A stretch of 64,000 nucleotides of DNA from CAYONP01 sp964405335 (GTDB taxonomy: Bacteria > Armatimonadota > UBA10988). The DNA lies in contig CAYONP010000017.1 of NCBI GenBank assembly GCA_964405335.1, positions 9,898-73,897 on the forward strand, written 5' to 3'. The position numbers and the translations under genes were made by a program. The notes under the pieces were generated by a model. That model was not told the origin of the DNA, ran no database searches, and was given only the letters and a program-made list of their open reading frames with translations. Every line of letters starts with the position of its first letter. Position 1 is the stretch's first letter. Of this stretch, positions 1 through 8,022 are shown one piece after another.

Positions 1-139
1 ACGCCGGCCAGTGCGAACGAGGTGAGGAGCCATCGAGACCGCAAGCGCGGCCGATCTGATTGCATTGGAGTCTCCGCTCCTTCGCCAGACGCTCCGTGCC
101 CGGCTATGCCTGCGCCCCTGGCGCACGCACCTACTCCTC

Positions 140-1318
140 CTAGGGCGCATGCCATCCGACATCGACCGTGGGAGTGCCAGAGCTCGGCTCCGGACTGGGC
201 TCGACCCACACCGCCTCAAACCACGCTGAGGAACTCCACGCAATGGCTATGTCGACAAGACAGGTCGAGGGCACAGCGTACGCCCCATCCTCAACCTGGA
301 AACAGACGCAACCATCGTAGATCCCGCCATCGAAGCTCATCGCCTGATGGAATGCAAACGTGCTGCTTACGTACCAGTCGTTCGTGTGTCCAGACCTGCG
401 ATGCCCGTTGTACGCGAAAGAACCAGGCGGCTGAGGCGCCATGAACACTCCTGCCTCGATGCCCACGGTGGCAGCCATGACCATCAAGTGGCAGGCGATG
501 GTGGCGCACATCCCGGTTGTCTGGCCTTCGCCATAGTCATCGAGCCAGTCGCGGAGCCAAAACACCTCGGCGAGGAACTCTCCCTGCTCATTCTTGTAGA
601 CACCAAAGTACTCGGTCGAACTCGGATCATAGTTCCAGATCGCCTGTTCGTCAAGGATGGTCACTCCATCATCCTCATCGACGCCCCACGAACACTCGAC
701 GAGCTTCTTCAGCGCAGCTTCCGCTTCGGACTCGAACTTCATCCACCAAGTAGAGTGAGCCAGCGCGGACATCCACACGACCGCCTGTGGGGCTACCGGA
801 GCATCCAGCACAGTATAGATGTGAAACCACACCTGCCTCGTTGTGCGGAACATCCACGGCGCTGACTCCGTAGACTTGGCGTAGATGTAGAAGTTGCCGT
901 GCAGCTCACCGTAGGCGATGCATGCTGGGAGCTCAGGCAGGGAGAGCGTATCCGCTGCCGGGAGTGGAGATTGCGATGTGCCGTACACAACTCCAAACTC
1001 CTGGTACGTCAGTGCGGGATGGTGCGGGAACACATCCATCGTGAGGGCCAGCACCACGCCCACGTATGGATACGACTCGACCTCCGAGAAGTCCCAGTCG
1101 ATTGTCGGTGCGGTGTCCATCGTGAAACAGGCGAACTCATGCTGGTTGCCGTAGTAACAGACCGGCGGACAGGGAATCGGATCCTCCTCCTCGTCCTCCC
1201 CCGGCCGCATCTCGTGGCAGTCGCCGGTCAGCGTCACGTCCCAGTCGTTCTCACCGGCCCAGGCCGCGCCGGCCAGCCAGGCCAGCCCCACAACCCAACG
1301 CACCCACCGCGCGTCCAT
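140..1318 (-). CDS. Secreted transglutaminase-like protein
   Basis: The 392-residue product starts with a Sec signal peptide (hydrophobic residues about 6-21, AWA cleavage site). Its C-terminal third looks like a transglutaminase-like papain fold: Cys271 in a GMCATIA context followed by a VGIEAG strand, His324 in FAFHQ, and Asp335 in IYDG would form a Cys-His-Asp triad. Several further cysteines (34, 50, 54, 64, 132, 209) could form disulfides, consistent with export. The ATG is preceded by GGAGGATGGG. The gene diverges from the sigma-54-like gene at 1520 and nothing recognisable flanks it on the left. The fold assignment rests on motif spacing only; the alternative is an unknown secreted protein. 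Confidence 0.5.
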   Translation of the reverse strand: MDARWVRWVVGLAWLAGAAWAGENDWDVTLTGDCHEMRPGEDEEEDPIPCPPVCYYGNQHEFACFTMDTAPTIDWDFSEVESYPYVGVVLALTMDVFPHHPALTYQEFGVVYGTSQSPLPAADTLSLPELPACIAYGELHGNFYIYAKSTESAPWMFRTTRQVWFHIYTVLDAPVAPQAVVWMSALAHSTWWMKFESEAEAALKKLVECSWGVDEDDGVTILDEQAIWNYDPSSTEYFGVYKNEQGEFLAEVFWLRDWLDDYGEGQTTGMCATIACHLMVMAATVGIEAGVFMAPQPPGSFAYNGHRRSGHTNDWYVSSTFAFHQAMSFDGGIYDGCVCFQVEDGAYAVPSTCLVDIAIAWSSSAWFEAVWVEPSPEPSSGTPTVDVGWHAP

Positions 1319-1519
1319 CCCATCCTCCGGGTGGCGGAGGCCGCCAAACCGAGTCTATCATCTCGACAGATGGAGTGCCACTGCGCGGGCGTTGACTTTG
1401 TGACGCGGTTGTTGCGAGCGGCGTAGCCGCGGCGTGGCCCGCCGGGCTGTATTGACCTCGGCCCGCTCCGGCCGTACCCTTGGGGCCCATGCCGGGCCGC
1501 GTCCGGCGCGGAGTGTGCC

Positions 1520-2824
1520 GTGCAGCGTCCGTCGGTCAGGGTCAACGTCACCGTCAAGCCCGAGCTGACGGTGCGTCGTCCACCGCGGGCGTTGATCGAG
1601 CTGCTCGACCAGCCCGAGGATGAGTTCCGCGAGTATGTCGCCGCGGTCGAGCACAGCCGCGAGTTCCAGGACCTGATCGACGCCGGAGCGGTGCGTCGCG
1701 TGCGGGCCCGCGGGCGGCTGCCGCGCGAAAAGTACGAAGAGTACATGGACGTGCAGTTGATGCAGTTCCTGCGTCAACACCAGATCACCCGCCACAGCGA
1801 CTGGGAGCGCGTCTTCGCCGACCCCGCCTCGCTCGAGAAGTTGCCCGTCCTGGCCGCCAGGTTCGACGTCGACGCCGAGCAGCTCGGCAAGATGATCGGC
1901 TATTACCAGCAGGTGACCTTCGAGGAGGAGGCCGCCGCGCGCTACGGTCACGCCGACCTCGACGCGCCCGAGCCTGATTACGTCGAGCTGATCCCGTCGC
2001 GCGCCGACCTCGACCTGACCGACCAGATCGTGCTCATGCGCGACTTTGTCGAGGTCTATGGGATCGACCAGGAGGAGTTCAGCCGCGAGTTCATGAGCGG
2101 CGACCGATCGGCCGAGGCACTGGCCGCCGCCTACAGCGCGCCGATCGATGAGGTGCGCGAGATCCTCGACGCGCTGGGCCGGGTGCAGATTGCCGAGACG
2201 TTTGTCGCCGGCGCCGAGCGGCGCGACCGGCCGGCGCGCGCGGCTGGCCAGCCGGTCGAGCACATCGAGCCGGTGGCGCGCGTGCTGCTGACGGACCAGG
2301 CGCGGGCGGTCTCGATTCAGTTCACCGATGACGGCATGTATGCGCAGCGGTACCGGACCAGCCCGGCGGCGCTGCAGAAGATCGAGACGCTGCGCGGCGA
2401 CCAGGGCCACCTCGAGCGGCTGCTGCTCGAGCTGCAGTGGATCAACCAGCGGAAGAACCTGCTCTGCCGCCTGGTGCTGGCCGCCTGCAACCACCAGTAC
2501 CCCTACTTCTTGACCGGCGATGTGCACGCGCTGAAGCCGCTGTCGCAGGCCGAGATTGCCCGGCAGCTCGGCGAGGACGAGGCGACCATCTGCCGGCTGT
2601 TGCGCGACAAGTACCTCGACACGCCGACCGGGCCGATGGAGCTGAAATACCTGTTCCAGAAAAAGACCGACGTGGTGCGGCGGATTGTCGAGCGTCACCC
2701 GGAGTTGACCGACAACGAGATCCGCGAGATCCTCGAACGCGACTTCGAGACCAACATCTCGCGCCGCACGGTCGCCTATCACCGGCTCAAAGCCCAACGC
2801 GCGCAGAATGCCAAGCCGCACTGA
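1520..2824 (+). CDS. Divergent sigma-54 (RpoN)-like factor
   Basis: A 434-residue protein related to RNA polymerase sigma-54. The C-terminal half is clearly of the family: a core-proximal helix-turn-helix region around residues 310-380 (INQRKNLLCRL, then LSQAEIARQLGEDEATICRLL, then PMELKYLF) and an RpoN box reading SRRTVAYHR at 414-422 where the family has ARRTVAKYR. The N-terminus matches poorly: the Leu/Gln-rich activator-contact region I and its ENPxLE end are replaced by a different acidic sequence (EHSREFQDL). The start is GTG with GGAG 7 bases upstream. The stop overlaps the next gene by 17 bases. A canonical paralogue lies at 13311. It may recognise altered -12/-24 sites or work without the usual AAA+ activators; both ideas are inference. 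Confidence 0.85.
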   Translation: MQRPSVRVNVTVKPELTVRRPPRALIELLDQPEDEFREYVAAVEHSREFQDLIDAGAVRRVRARGRLPREKYEEYMDVQLMQFLRQHQITRHSDWERVFADPASLEKLPVLAARFDVDAEQLGKMIGYYQQVTFEEEAAARYGHADLDAPEPDYVELIPSRADLDLTDQIVLMRDFVEVYGIDQEEFSREFMSGDRSAEALAAAYSAPIDEVREILDALGRVQIAETFVAGAERRDRPARAAGQPVEHIEPVARVLLTDQARAVSIQFTDDGMYAQRYRTSPAALQKIETLRGDQGHLERLLLELQWINQRKNLLCRLVLAACNHQYPYFLTGDVHALKPLSQAEIARQLGEDEATICRLLRDKYLDTPTGPMELKYLFQKKTDVVRRIVERHPELTDNEIREILERDFETNISRRTVAYHRLKAQRAQNAKPH

Positions 2825-3785
2825 GCCAACCGAGCCGACCATCGCGGGCGGCGCGCTCGAAGCCTGGCTGACCCTCTGCCTGCCCTGGCTCGTGGCGCTG
2901 GTGCTGGCCGCCGTGCCGGCGCTGGTGCTGCAACCGCGGCCGGCGCTCAGCGGCCCGCGGCAGTTCATCGTCGGCGCCTTTGACGAGCCCGATGGGCCCA
3001 GCCGGCTGATGCTCTTCGACCTGGCCGCCTCGACCGACGAGCTGCTCGCCCGGCCGGGCGGAGCGAGCCTCGAGCGCGAGCGGGTGCGGTTCGAGCCCGA
3101 GACCATCCAAGGCCTGCTCGGCGGTGGGATCGACGGCGGCGCGACAACCCACCAGGTCGAGGTCTACCTGCCGCGGATGCAGGGCGAGCCGCTGCTGCTG
3201 GTCACCGTCCGCCCCTCGCGGCTCTGGCCGCCGGCGCCGTGGGACATCTATCTTTACCAGGTGACCGACGGCGCGCCCGTCCTGCTGATTGCGCGGCGCG
3301 ACGAGCCGGCGCCGTGGATCCTCCGGCGTGACTGGGAAGACCGGCCGTTGTTCGAATCGACCGCCATGCGGCGCCGCGGCGAGCGCGTGGCCTGGCGCGA
3401 CGGCGGCTACCGGCTCGAGCCGATCGGGGCCTGGCACGAGGTCTTCGCCGTGCGCGTTGGCGGGCTGCTGCAGAGCCTGCGCTGGTGGATGCTCGTGCTC
3501 GCCGCCGGGCCGGTCCTGGCGCTGCTGGTGCCGGTCCGCGGCGTGGCCGGCATGGCCGCCGACCTGTGGCCCTACGCGCTGTCGCCGGCGCGCGAGGTGG
3601 GCCTGTGCCTGGCCCTGCTGGCCGGCCTGGCGCTGGCCGCGGCCGGCCTGGCACTGCTCGCGGCGATGCGGGCCTTTCCGGCCTGGGACCACGCCTCGGC
3701 CTTGCTGCTCCCGGTGCTGGTGGCACTGCCGATCGGCGTGCCGCTGGCGATCCTCGGCCGGCAGGTGACTCAGCGCTGGTCGTAG
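2808..3785 (+). CDS. Hypothetical membrane protein
   Basis: A 325-residue protein with one hydrophobic segment near the N-terminus (about 20-42), a soluble central domain of about 180 residues (probably periplasmic) and three C-terminal hydrophobic segments (about 226-245, 265-288, 297-316). I do not recognise the family. It overlaps the sigma-54-like gene by 17 bases and is probably translationally coupled to it, so it may belong to the same function. Its 3' end overlaps the converging era gene by 16 bases. Confidence 0.75.
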   Translation: MPSRTEPTEPTIAGGALEAWLTLCLPWLVALVLAAVPALVLQPRPALSGPRQFIVGAFDEPDGPSRLMLFDLAASTDELLARPGGASLERERVRFEPETIQGLLGGGIDGGATTHQVEVYLPRMQGEPLLLVTVRPSRLWPPAPWDIYLYQVTDGAPVLLIARRDEPAPWILRRDWEDRPLFESTAMRRRGERVAWRDGGYRLEPIGAWHEVFAVRVGGLLQSLRWWMLVLAAGPVLALLVPVRGVAGMAADLWPYALSPAREVGLCLALLAGLALAAAGLALLAAMRAFPAWDHASALLLPVLVALPIGVPLAILGRQVTQRWS

Positions 3786-4663
3786 AAGCCGAGCCGCCGC
3801 AGGGCCTGTTCGTCCTTGCGCCAGTTCTTCATCACCTTGACATGCAGGTCGAGGTAGACGCGGCCTTGCAGCCAGCCCTCGAGCTGCTCGCGCGCCAGAC
3901 TGCCGATCTTGCGCAGCATCTGGCCCGCGCGGCCGATCACGATGCCCTTCTGCGATTCGCGCTCGACATACAGGTTGGCCGCGATGTAGGTCAGCCCGTT
4001 GTCGCGCTGCTGCCACTCCTGCACCTTGACCGCCACGGCGTGGGGCACTTCCTGGCCGGTACAGCGGAGCACCGCCTCGCGGATCAGCTCGCCGCCAATC
4101 TCGCGCTCGTAGGCGTCGGCAATCTGGTCGGGCGGGTAGAACGGCGGGCTGATCGGCAGGCGCGAGACGACATCCTCGAGCAGGTCGGCCAGCCCGTCGC
4201 CGCGCGTGGCCGAGATGAGGTGGACCGCCGCCGGCTGCAGCTCGCCCGCGTAAGCCTCGGGCCGGGGCACAGCGCGCGGCGCGTCGATCTTGTTGACCAC
4301 CAGCAGCTTCGGCGCCGGGCAACCGATGGCGCGCTGCACGACCAGCGCATCCTCATCGCCCGGCGGGCGGGTGCAGTCGACCACGCAGAGCACCACCTCG
4401 GCGTCGTCGAGGGCCAGGTCGGCGGCCTCGTTCATCTTCCGGCCGAGCGAGTGGACCGCCTGGTGGATCCCCGGCGTGTCGACGAAAACGACCTGGGCGT
4501 CGTCGCGGCTGAAGATGCCGAGCAGCCGCCGGCGGGTGGTCTGCGGCACCGGCGAGGTCGGCGCCAGCTTCTCGCCGACCAGCGCGTTGACCAGCGTCGA
4601 CTTGCCGACGTTCGGCCGGCCGATGACCGCGGCATAGCCGGCGCGATGCGTCGCCTCAGACAT
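3770..4663 (-). CDS. era: GTPase Era
   Basis: Era is an essential GTPase that binds 16S rRNA and helps mature the 30S subunit. All hallmarks are present: G1 GRPNVGKS at 15-22, the PQTTR switch, G3 DTPG at 62-65, G4 NKID at 124-127, G5 SAT near 175, and a C-terminal KH domain (about 205-285, with the ERESQKGIVIGRAG loop). The 297-residue length is normal. The ATG lies inside the end of the upstream CpXC gene (8-base overlap), so the pair is coupled. Confidence 0.97.
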   Translation of the reverse strand: MSEATHRAGYAAVIGRPNVGKSTLVNALVGEKLAPTSPVPQTTRRRLLGIFSRDDAQVVFVDTPGIHQAVHSLGRKMNEAADLALDDAEVVLCVVDCTRPPGDEDALVVQRAIGCPAPKLLVVNKIDAPRAVPRPEAYAGELQPAAVHLISATRGDGLADLLEDVVSRLPISPPFYPPDQIADAYEREIGGELIREAVLRCTGQEVPHAVAVKVQEWQQRDNGLTYIAANLYVERESQKGIVIGRAGQMLRKIGSLAREQLEGWLQGRVYLDLHVKVMKNWRKDEQALRRLGFYDQR

Positions 4664-5834
4664 CGTCGGCCTCCACCTCGTCGAGCGCGACGACGAGCAC
4701 TCCGACCAGCACGCCGATGTGGCTGGCCCGCGCCTCCTCGCCGGCGGCCTCGGCCTCGCGCGCCAGCCGTTGCAGCGACCGCAGCGCCGGCTCGCCGACC
4801 AGCTCGGGGTAGCGTTCGAGCACCTCGCCCGCTTCGTCGAGCGTCGCCGCGGCCAGCAGCGCCTCGACCGCCGCCAGGCTCAGTTCGGACGGGTCGGTTC
4901 GCGCCGATGGTGAGTAGACCGCCGCGGCCAGATCGTCCGGCGTGGCCGGCAGCATCATGCCCTCGACGATCTCGCCGAACAGGCGGGCATGCTCGTGCAT
5001 GCCTTCACGCTGCTCGAGCCGCTCGAGCTCGAGCGCCGCGCGAAGCCCGTCGTCGCGCGCGGTGGGTGGTTCGAGATACTCGCTGGCTGCCTCGATGTCG
5101 GCCGCGGCGAGCAGCTCCTCGACCACCACGGGCAGGTCGTCGGGTAGCGACTCGTCGGGCTCGACCTCCTCGGGCACCTGCATGTGCAACAGGGCCAGCA
5201 CGTCGCCGAGCAGCTCGGCGATCTGCCGTTCGACTTCGGCCTCGGCGGCGGCAGCCGCCGCTTCGAGCGCCGCGAAGGTCGCCGGCTCGAGCAGCATCGG
5301 CTGCTCGTTGAGCACCTCGACCAACTGCTCCGGCGTGGCCACCGGCGAGAGCGCCTCGAGCGTCGCGACGACTTCGCGGCGCCGACCCGCTTCGGCCCAG
5401 CGCAGCGTCTCGCGCAGGTTAGGGTGATAGGCGATCTCGGCCACGCTCACCGGCGCCGCGCCGCCGCCGACCTCGACGGCAAACTGCTCGGCCGAGGCGA
5501 CCACCACCGGCGCCAGCAGGTAGTCGCCCGGATCGTCGTTGCCGCCGGCCCGGAGCAGGCGTGTGAGCAGGCTGACGACCAGATCGTCGGCCTGCGCGAG
5601 GAAGGCCGGCGGCACGAAGGCGACGGCCAACTCGCGGGCCGGGTCGTGGTAGAGCAGCGGCACACTGGCCAGGTGCGGGCGACCGCAGGCCGGGCACGTG
5701 GTCCGGTTGAGGCGGCCCGGCAGCAGGTCGGGCTCGAGGCCCACATCGGCGACGATGCGCACCCGCTGCTCGAAGGCGTGGCCGCAGGCGGGGCAGACCA
5801 GCGCCGCGCCGTCGACCTCGAAGCCGTGATGCAT
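4656..5834 (-). CDS. CpXC domain protein
   Basis: A 392-residue protein whose N-terminus carries two CPXC zinc-binding pairs (Cys14/Cys17 and Cys47/Cys50), the layout of the CpXC domain, a putative zinc-binding module of unknown role. The rest is rich in Ala, Glu and Leu, acidic and probably helical; residues about 185-215 are a strong coiled-coil candidate. It has no signal peptide and is likely cytosolic. It is translated just before era with an 8-base overlap. The domain call is from the cysteine pattern and context; the function is unknown. Confidence 0.75.
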   Translation of the reverse strand: MHHGFEVDGAALVCPACGHAFEQRVRIVADVGLEPDLLPGRLNRTTCPACGRPHLASVPLLYHDPARELAVAFVPPAFLAQADDLVVSLLTRLLRAGGNDDPGDYLLAPVVVASAEQFAVEVGGGAAPVSVAEIAYHPNLRETLRWAEAGRRREVVATLEALSPVATPEQLVEVLNEQPMLLEPATFAALEAAAAAAEAEVERQIAELLGDVLALLHMQVPEEVEPDESLPDDLPVVVEELLAAADIEAASEYLEPPTARDDGLRAALELERLEQREGMHEHARLFGEIVEGMMLPATPDDLAAAVYSPSARTDPSELSLAAVEALLAAATLDEAGEVLERYPELVGEPALRSLQRLAREAEAAGEEARASHIGVLVGVLVVALDEVEADDV

Positions 5835-5872
5835 GGTCCTCGCCCGCCACCATTGTACCAGCCGAGTCCGGA

Positions 5873-6751
5873 TCAGAAGATGGCCAGCAGCCGGAGCAGG
5901 AACAACTCATCGTCGAATGGCGCCGGCGCGTCGCGCCACTCCATCCGCGCCTCGGCCCGGTAGTACTCCCCCAGCCGCGCCGTGGCGCCGAGTCGGGTGG
6001 TGGTCACCGGGCCGGCCAGGTCCTCGTTGTACAGCGTCTGCGCCAGGTGCAACTCGACCGGCGCGCCGGGGAGCCGGTAGGCGCCGCGGTAGAGCCAGCC
6101 GCGGAAGTCGCCGCCGGCCGCCTGGCCGAGATAAAGCTGACCGGTCACCGTCGCCCGGCGGCCGCTCCAGCCGCCGTGCAGCGCGGCCTGGGTGTACGAT
6201 TCGCCGGCCGCATCGCTGCCGAAGAAGAGCGACCCGCCGCCGCGCAGTCGGTCGCCGATCTCGATTCGCCCGGCATAGGCCAGTTGGTCGTTGTCCGACG
6301 TCGTGCCGCCGGCCGCATCGAGCGCCAGCGGGCCGAGCTCGCGGTGGAGCAGCACGCCGGTCAGCTCGCTGTCGAGATAAACGTTGCCCATGCGCCAGCC
6401 GTCATAGGTGGTGAACAGGTCGCGCGCCCCGACGGCGTAGCGGTCGGTCGGGTCGGTCTCGCGGTCGCCGAACGGCGCGCGGAAGCGCCCGACCACGACA
6501 TCGCAGATGCGCCGCGTCTGCGGCAGGCTGAGGTAGAGCTCGGCCAGGTGCGGATCGCCGCCGGCGACGCTGAGATTGACGAAGGCATCGAGCACGCCGG
6601 GCTGGCTGTAGGTCAAGTCGATGCCCGCCAGGCGACCGAAGTCGAACCGCGTCTCGCCACCGAGCTGGAGCTCGAGGTCGACCCGCCCGCCGAGAAAGAC
6701 ATCCTGCGCCGAGCACGGCGCGACCAGGCACCAGACCAGCCACCACCTCAC
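5873..6751 (-). CDS. Secreted porin-like outer-membrane beta-barrel protein
   Basis: A 292-residue product with a signal peptide (WWLVWCLVAPCSA, cleavage after CSA). The mature part has alternating aromatic/polar strands, Gly-rich turns and a C-terminal Phe, as in outer-membrane barrels; a segment like VVVGRFRAPFGDRETDPTDRY resembles phosphate-selective porin-type proteins. I start it at a GTG whose bases overlap the stop of the upstream gene (GTGA), with GGAGG just before; the open frame extends far upstream, but that extension is an Arg/Ala-rich shadow of the neighbour. Substrate unknown. Confidence 0.7.
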   Translation of the reverse strand: MRWWLVWCLVAPCSAQDVFLGGRVDLELQLGGETRFDFGRLAGIDLTYSQPGVLDAFVNLSVAGGDPHLAELYLSLPQTRRICDVVVGRFRAPFGDRETDPTDRYAVGARDLFTTYDGWRMGNVYLDSELTGVLLHRELGPLALDAAGGTTSDNDQLAYAGRIEIGDRLRGGGSLFFGSDAAGESYTQAALHGGWSGRRATVTGQLYLGQAAGGDFRGWLYRGAYRLPGAPVELHLAQTLYNEDLAGPVTTTRLGATARLGEYYRAEARMEWRDAPAPFDDELFLLRLLAIF

Positions 6752-8022
6752 GCGACACCTCCAAACAGGGGCAGAATGAGCCCGTGCGCCGCGACACAGC
6801 CGCCTGCGACCAGCCTGCCGGCCAGCCTGCGCCGGGGCGGGTCGATCATCGTCTCGGCGCCGAGCAGCAGCGGCCCGACCAGCGCCCCGAGCACCGGCAC
6901 CAGGTATCGCCCGCCGTGGATGCCGATTTCGAAATCCTGCCACACGAACTGCTGCAGGAGAAGGCCGACCATCACCGCGTAGAGCACCAGCGGCACGGCC
7001 ATGATGGCACGGTCGCCCCCCGCGCGCCAGCGCCGGACCAGGCCGACGCCGGCCAGCAGCACCACCACGAGCACCGCCAGCGAGATGACCTGCGACGCGG
7101 TCCAGCCCCACAGCGGCAGCAGCCAACCGGGCAGGAGTGTCGCCGGCACCGCGCCGAAGAGGACCATCAGCACCTGGGTGACGAGCAGTGCCGCGGCATC
7201 CGGCTCGGCCAGTTGGTGCCAGCCGTAGAGCAGCGGGTTGGCGTGCGCCCGCGGCAGCGCGACACCGTAGAGCTGTTGGTTGCGCAGCGCCCACAGCGCC
7301 ACCGGCAGCAGCGACAGGGCGAAGCCGAGCAGCGGCCGCGCGGCGCGCCCGCGGCGGACCAGCCAGACCGCGACGGAGAACGGCACGAACGCGGCGAGAG
7401 TGAGCTTGGTGACCAGCCCGGCGCCGAGCAGCAGCGCCAACCAGAGCGCTTCGCGGGGCGCCGGCGGCTGGGTGAACAGGCGCATCGTCCGCCACAGCAG
7501 CAGACAGCCCAGCGCGTAGGCCAACCCGTCGTTGGTCACGCCGACGCAGAGGAAGACCGGCGCCGGCAGCAGCGCACAGGCGGGCAGCGCGCCGCGGAGC
7601 AGCGACGGCTCACCGCGGGCGAAAACCTCGTCGGCCAGCCGGCAGAGGGCGTACAGCGCCAGCAGGCCCCAGAGCAGGCCGGGCAGGCGCACCAGCCGTC
7701 CGCCCGCGCCGACGGCGTCGAGCAGGCGGTACCAGGAGGCATAGGCCAGGTAGGCCAGCGGCGGGTGCTGGGCCTGGTAGGTCGCCGGTCCGGCCAGGCC
7801 GGTCGGACGGGCGGCAAAGCCGATCACGCGGCCGCCCTGCCGCACCGGCTCGGGCAGCTCGGCCAGCACCGGCAGCCGGCCGGCGAGGATGGCGCGGACA
7901 TAGGCGTCGTGCTCGGCCTCGTCGGGCGCCGAGAGCGGTGGCACGACCGCCTGGTAGACGAGGCAGAGGCCGCACAGGGCGAGGGCGAGCAGCAGGCGGT
8001 CGCGCCGTTCAGGGTTTGGCAC
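6748..8022 (-). CDS. DUF2142/GT39-like polytopic membrane protein
   Basis: A 424-residue protein with about ten hydrophobic segments. The first is followed by PPLSAPDEAEHDAYVRAI, the Pro-Asp-Glu...His signature of DUF2142 and related GT-C membrane glycosyltransferases, which take lipid-linked sugars on the outer face of the inner membrane. The start overlaps the end of the RelA/SpoT gene by 14 bases and the stop overlaps the porin-like gene by 4. Donor and acceptor cannot be told from the sequence; a cell-envelope glycan role is inferred. Confidence 0.7.
   Translation of the reverse strand: MPNPERRDRLLLALALCGLCLVYQAVVPPLSAPDEAEHDAYVRAILAGRLPVLAELPEPVRQGGRVIGFAARPTGLAGPATYQAQHPPLAYLAYASWYRLLDAVGAGGRLVRLPGLLWGLLALYALCRLADEVFARGEPSLLRGALPACALLPAPVFLCVGVTNDGLAYALGCLLLWRTMRLFTQPPAPREALWLALLLGAGLVTKLTLAAFVPFSVAVWLVRRGRAARPLLGFALSLLPVALWALRNQQLYGVALPRAHANPLLYGWHQLAEPDAAALLVTQVLMVLFGAVPATLLPGWLLPLWGWTASQVISLAVLVVVLLAGVGLVRRWRAGGDRAIMAVPLVLYAVMVGLLLQQFVWQDFEIGIHGGRYLVPVLGALVGPLLLGAETMIDPPRRRLAGRLVAGGCVAAHGLILPLFGGVA

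Noticed and set aside
1..139. A further gene at the left edge
   Set aside because: No start, domain or codon pattern convinced me on either strand; the plus frame 22-444 is a shadow of the secreted protein gene.
6752..7495. N-terminal extension of the porin-like gene
   Set aside because: It overlaps the GT39-like gene in another frame and codes an Arg/Ala-rich sequence; the leader at 6751 is clear.
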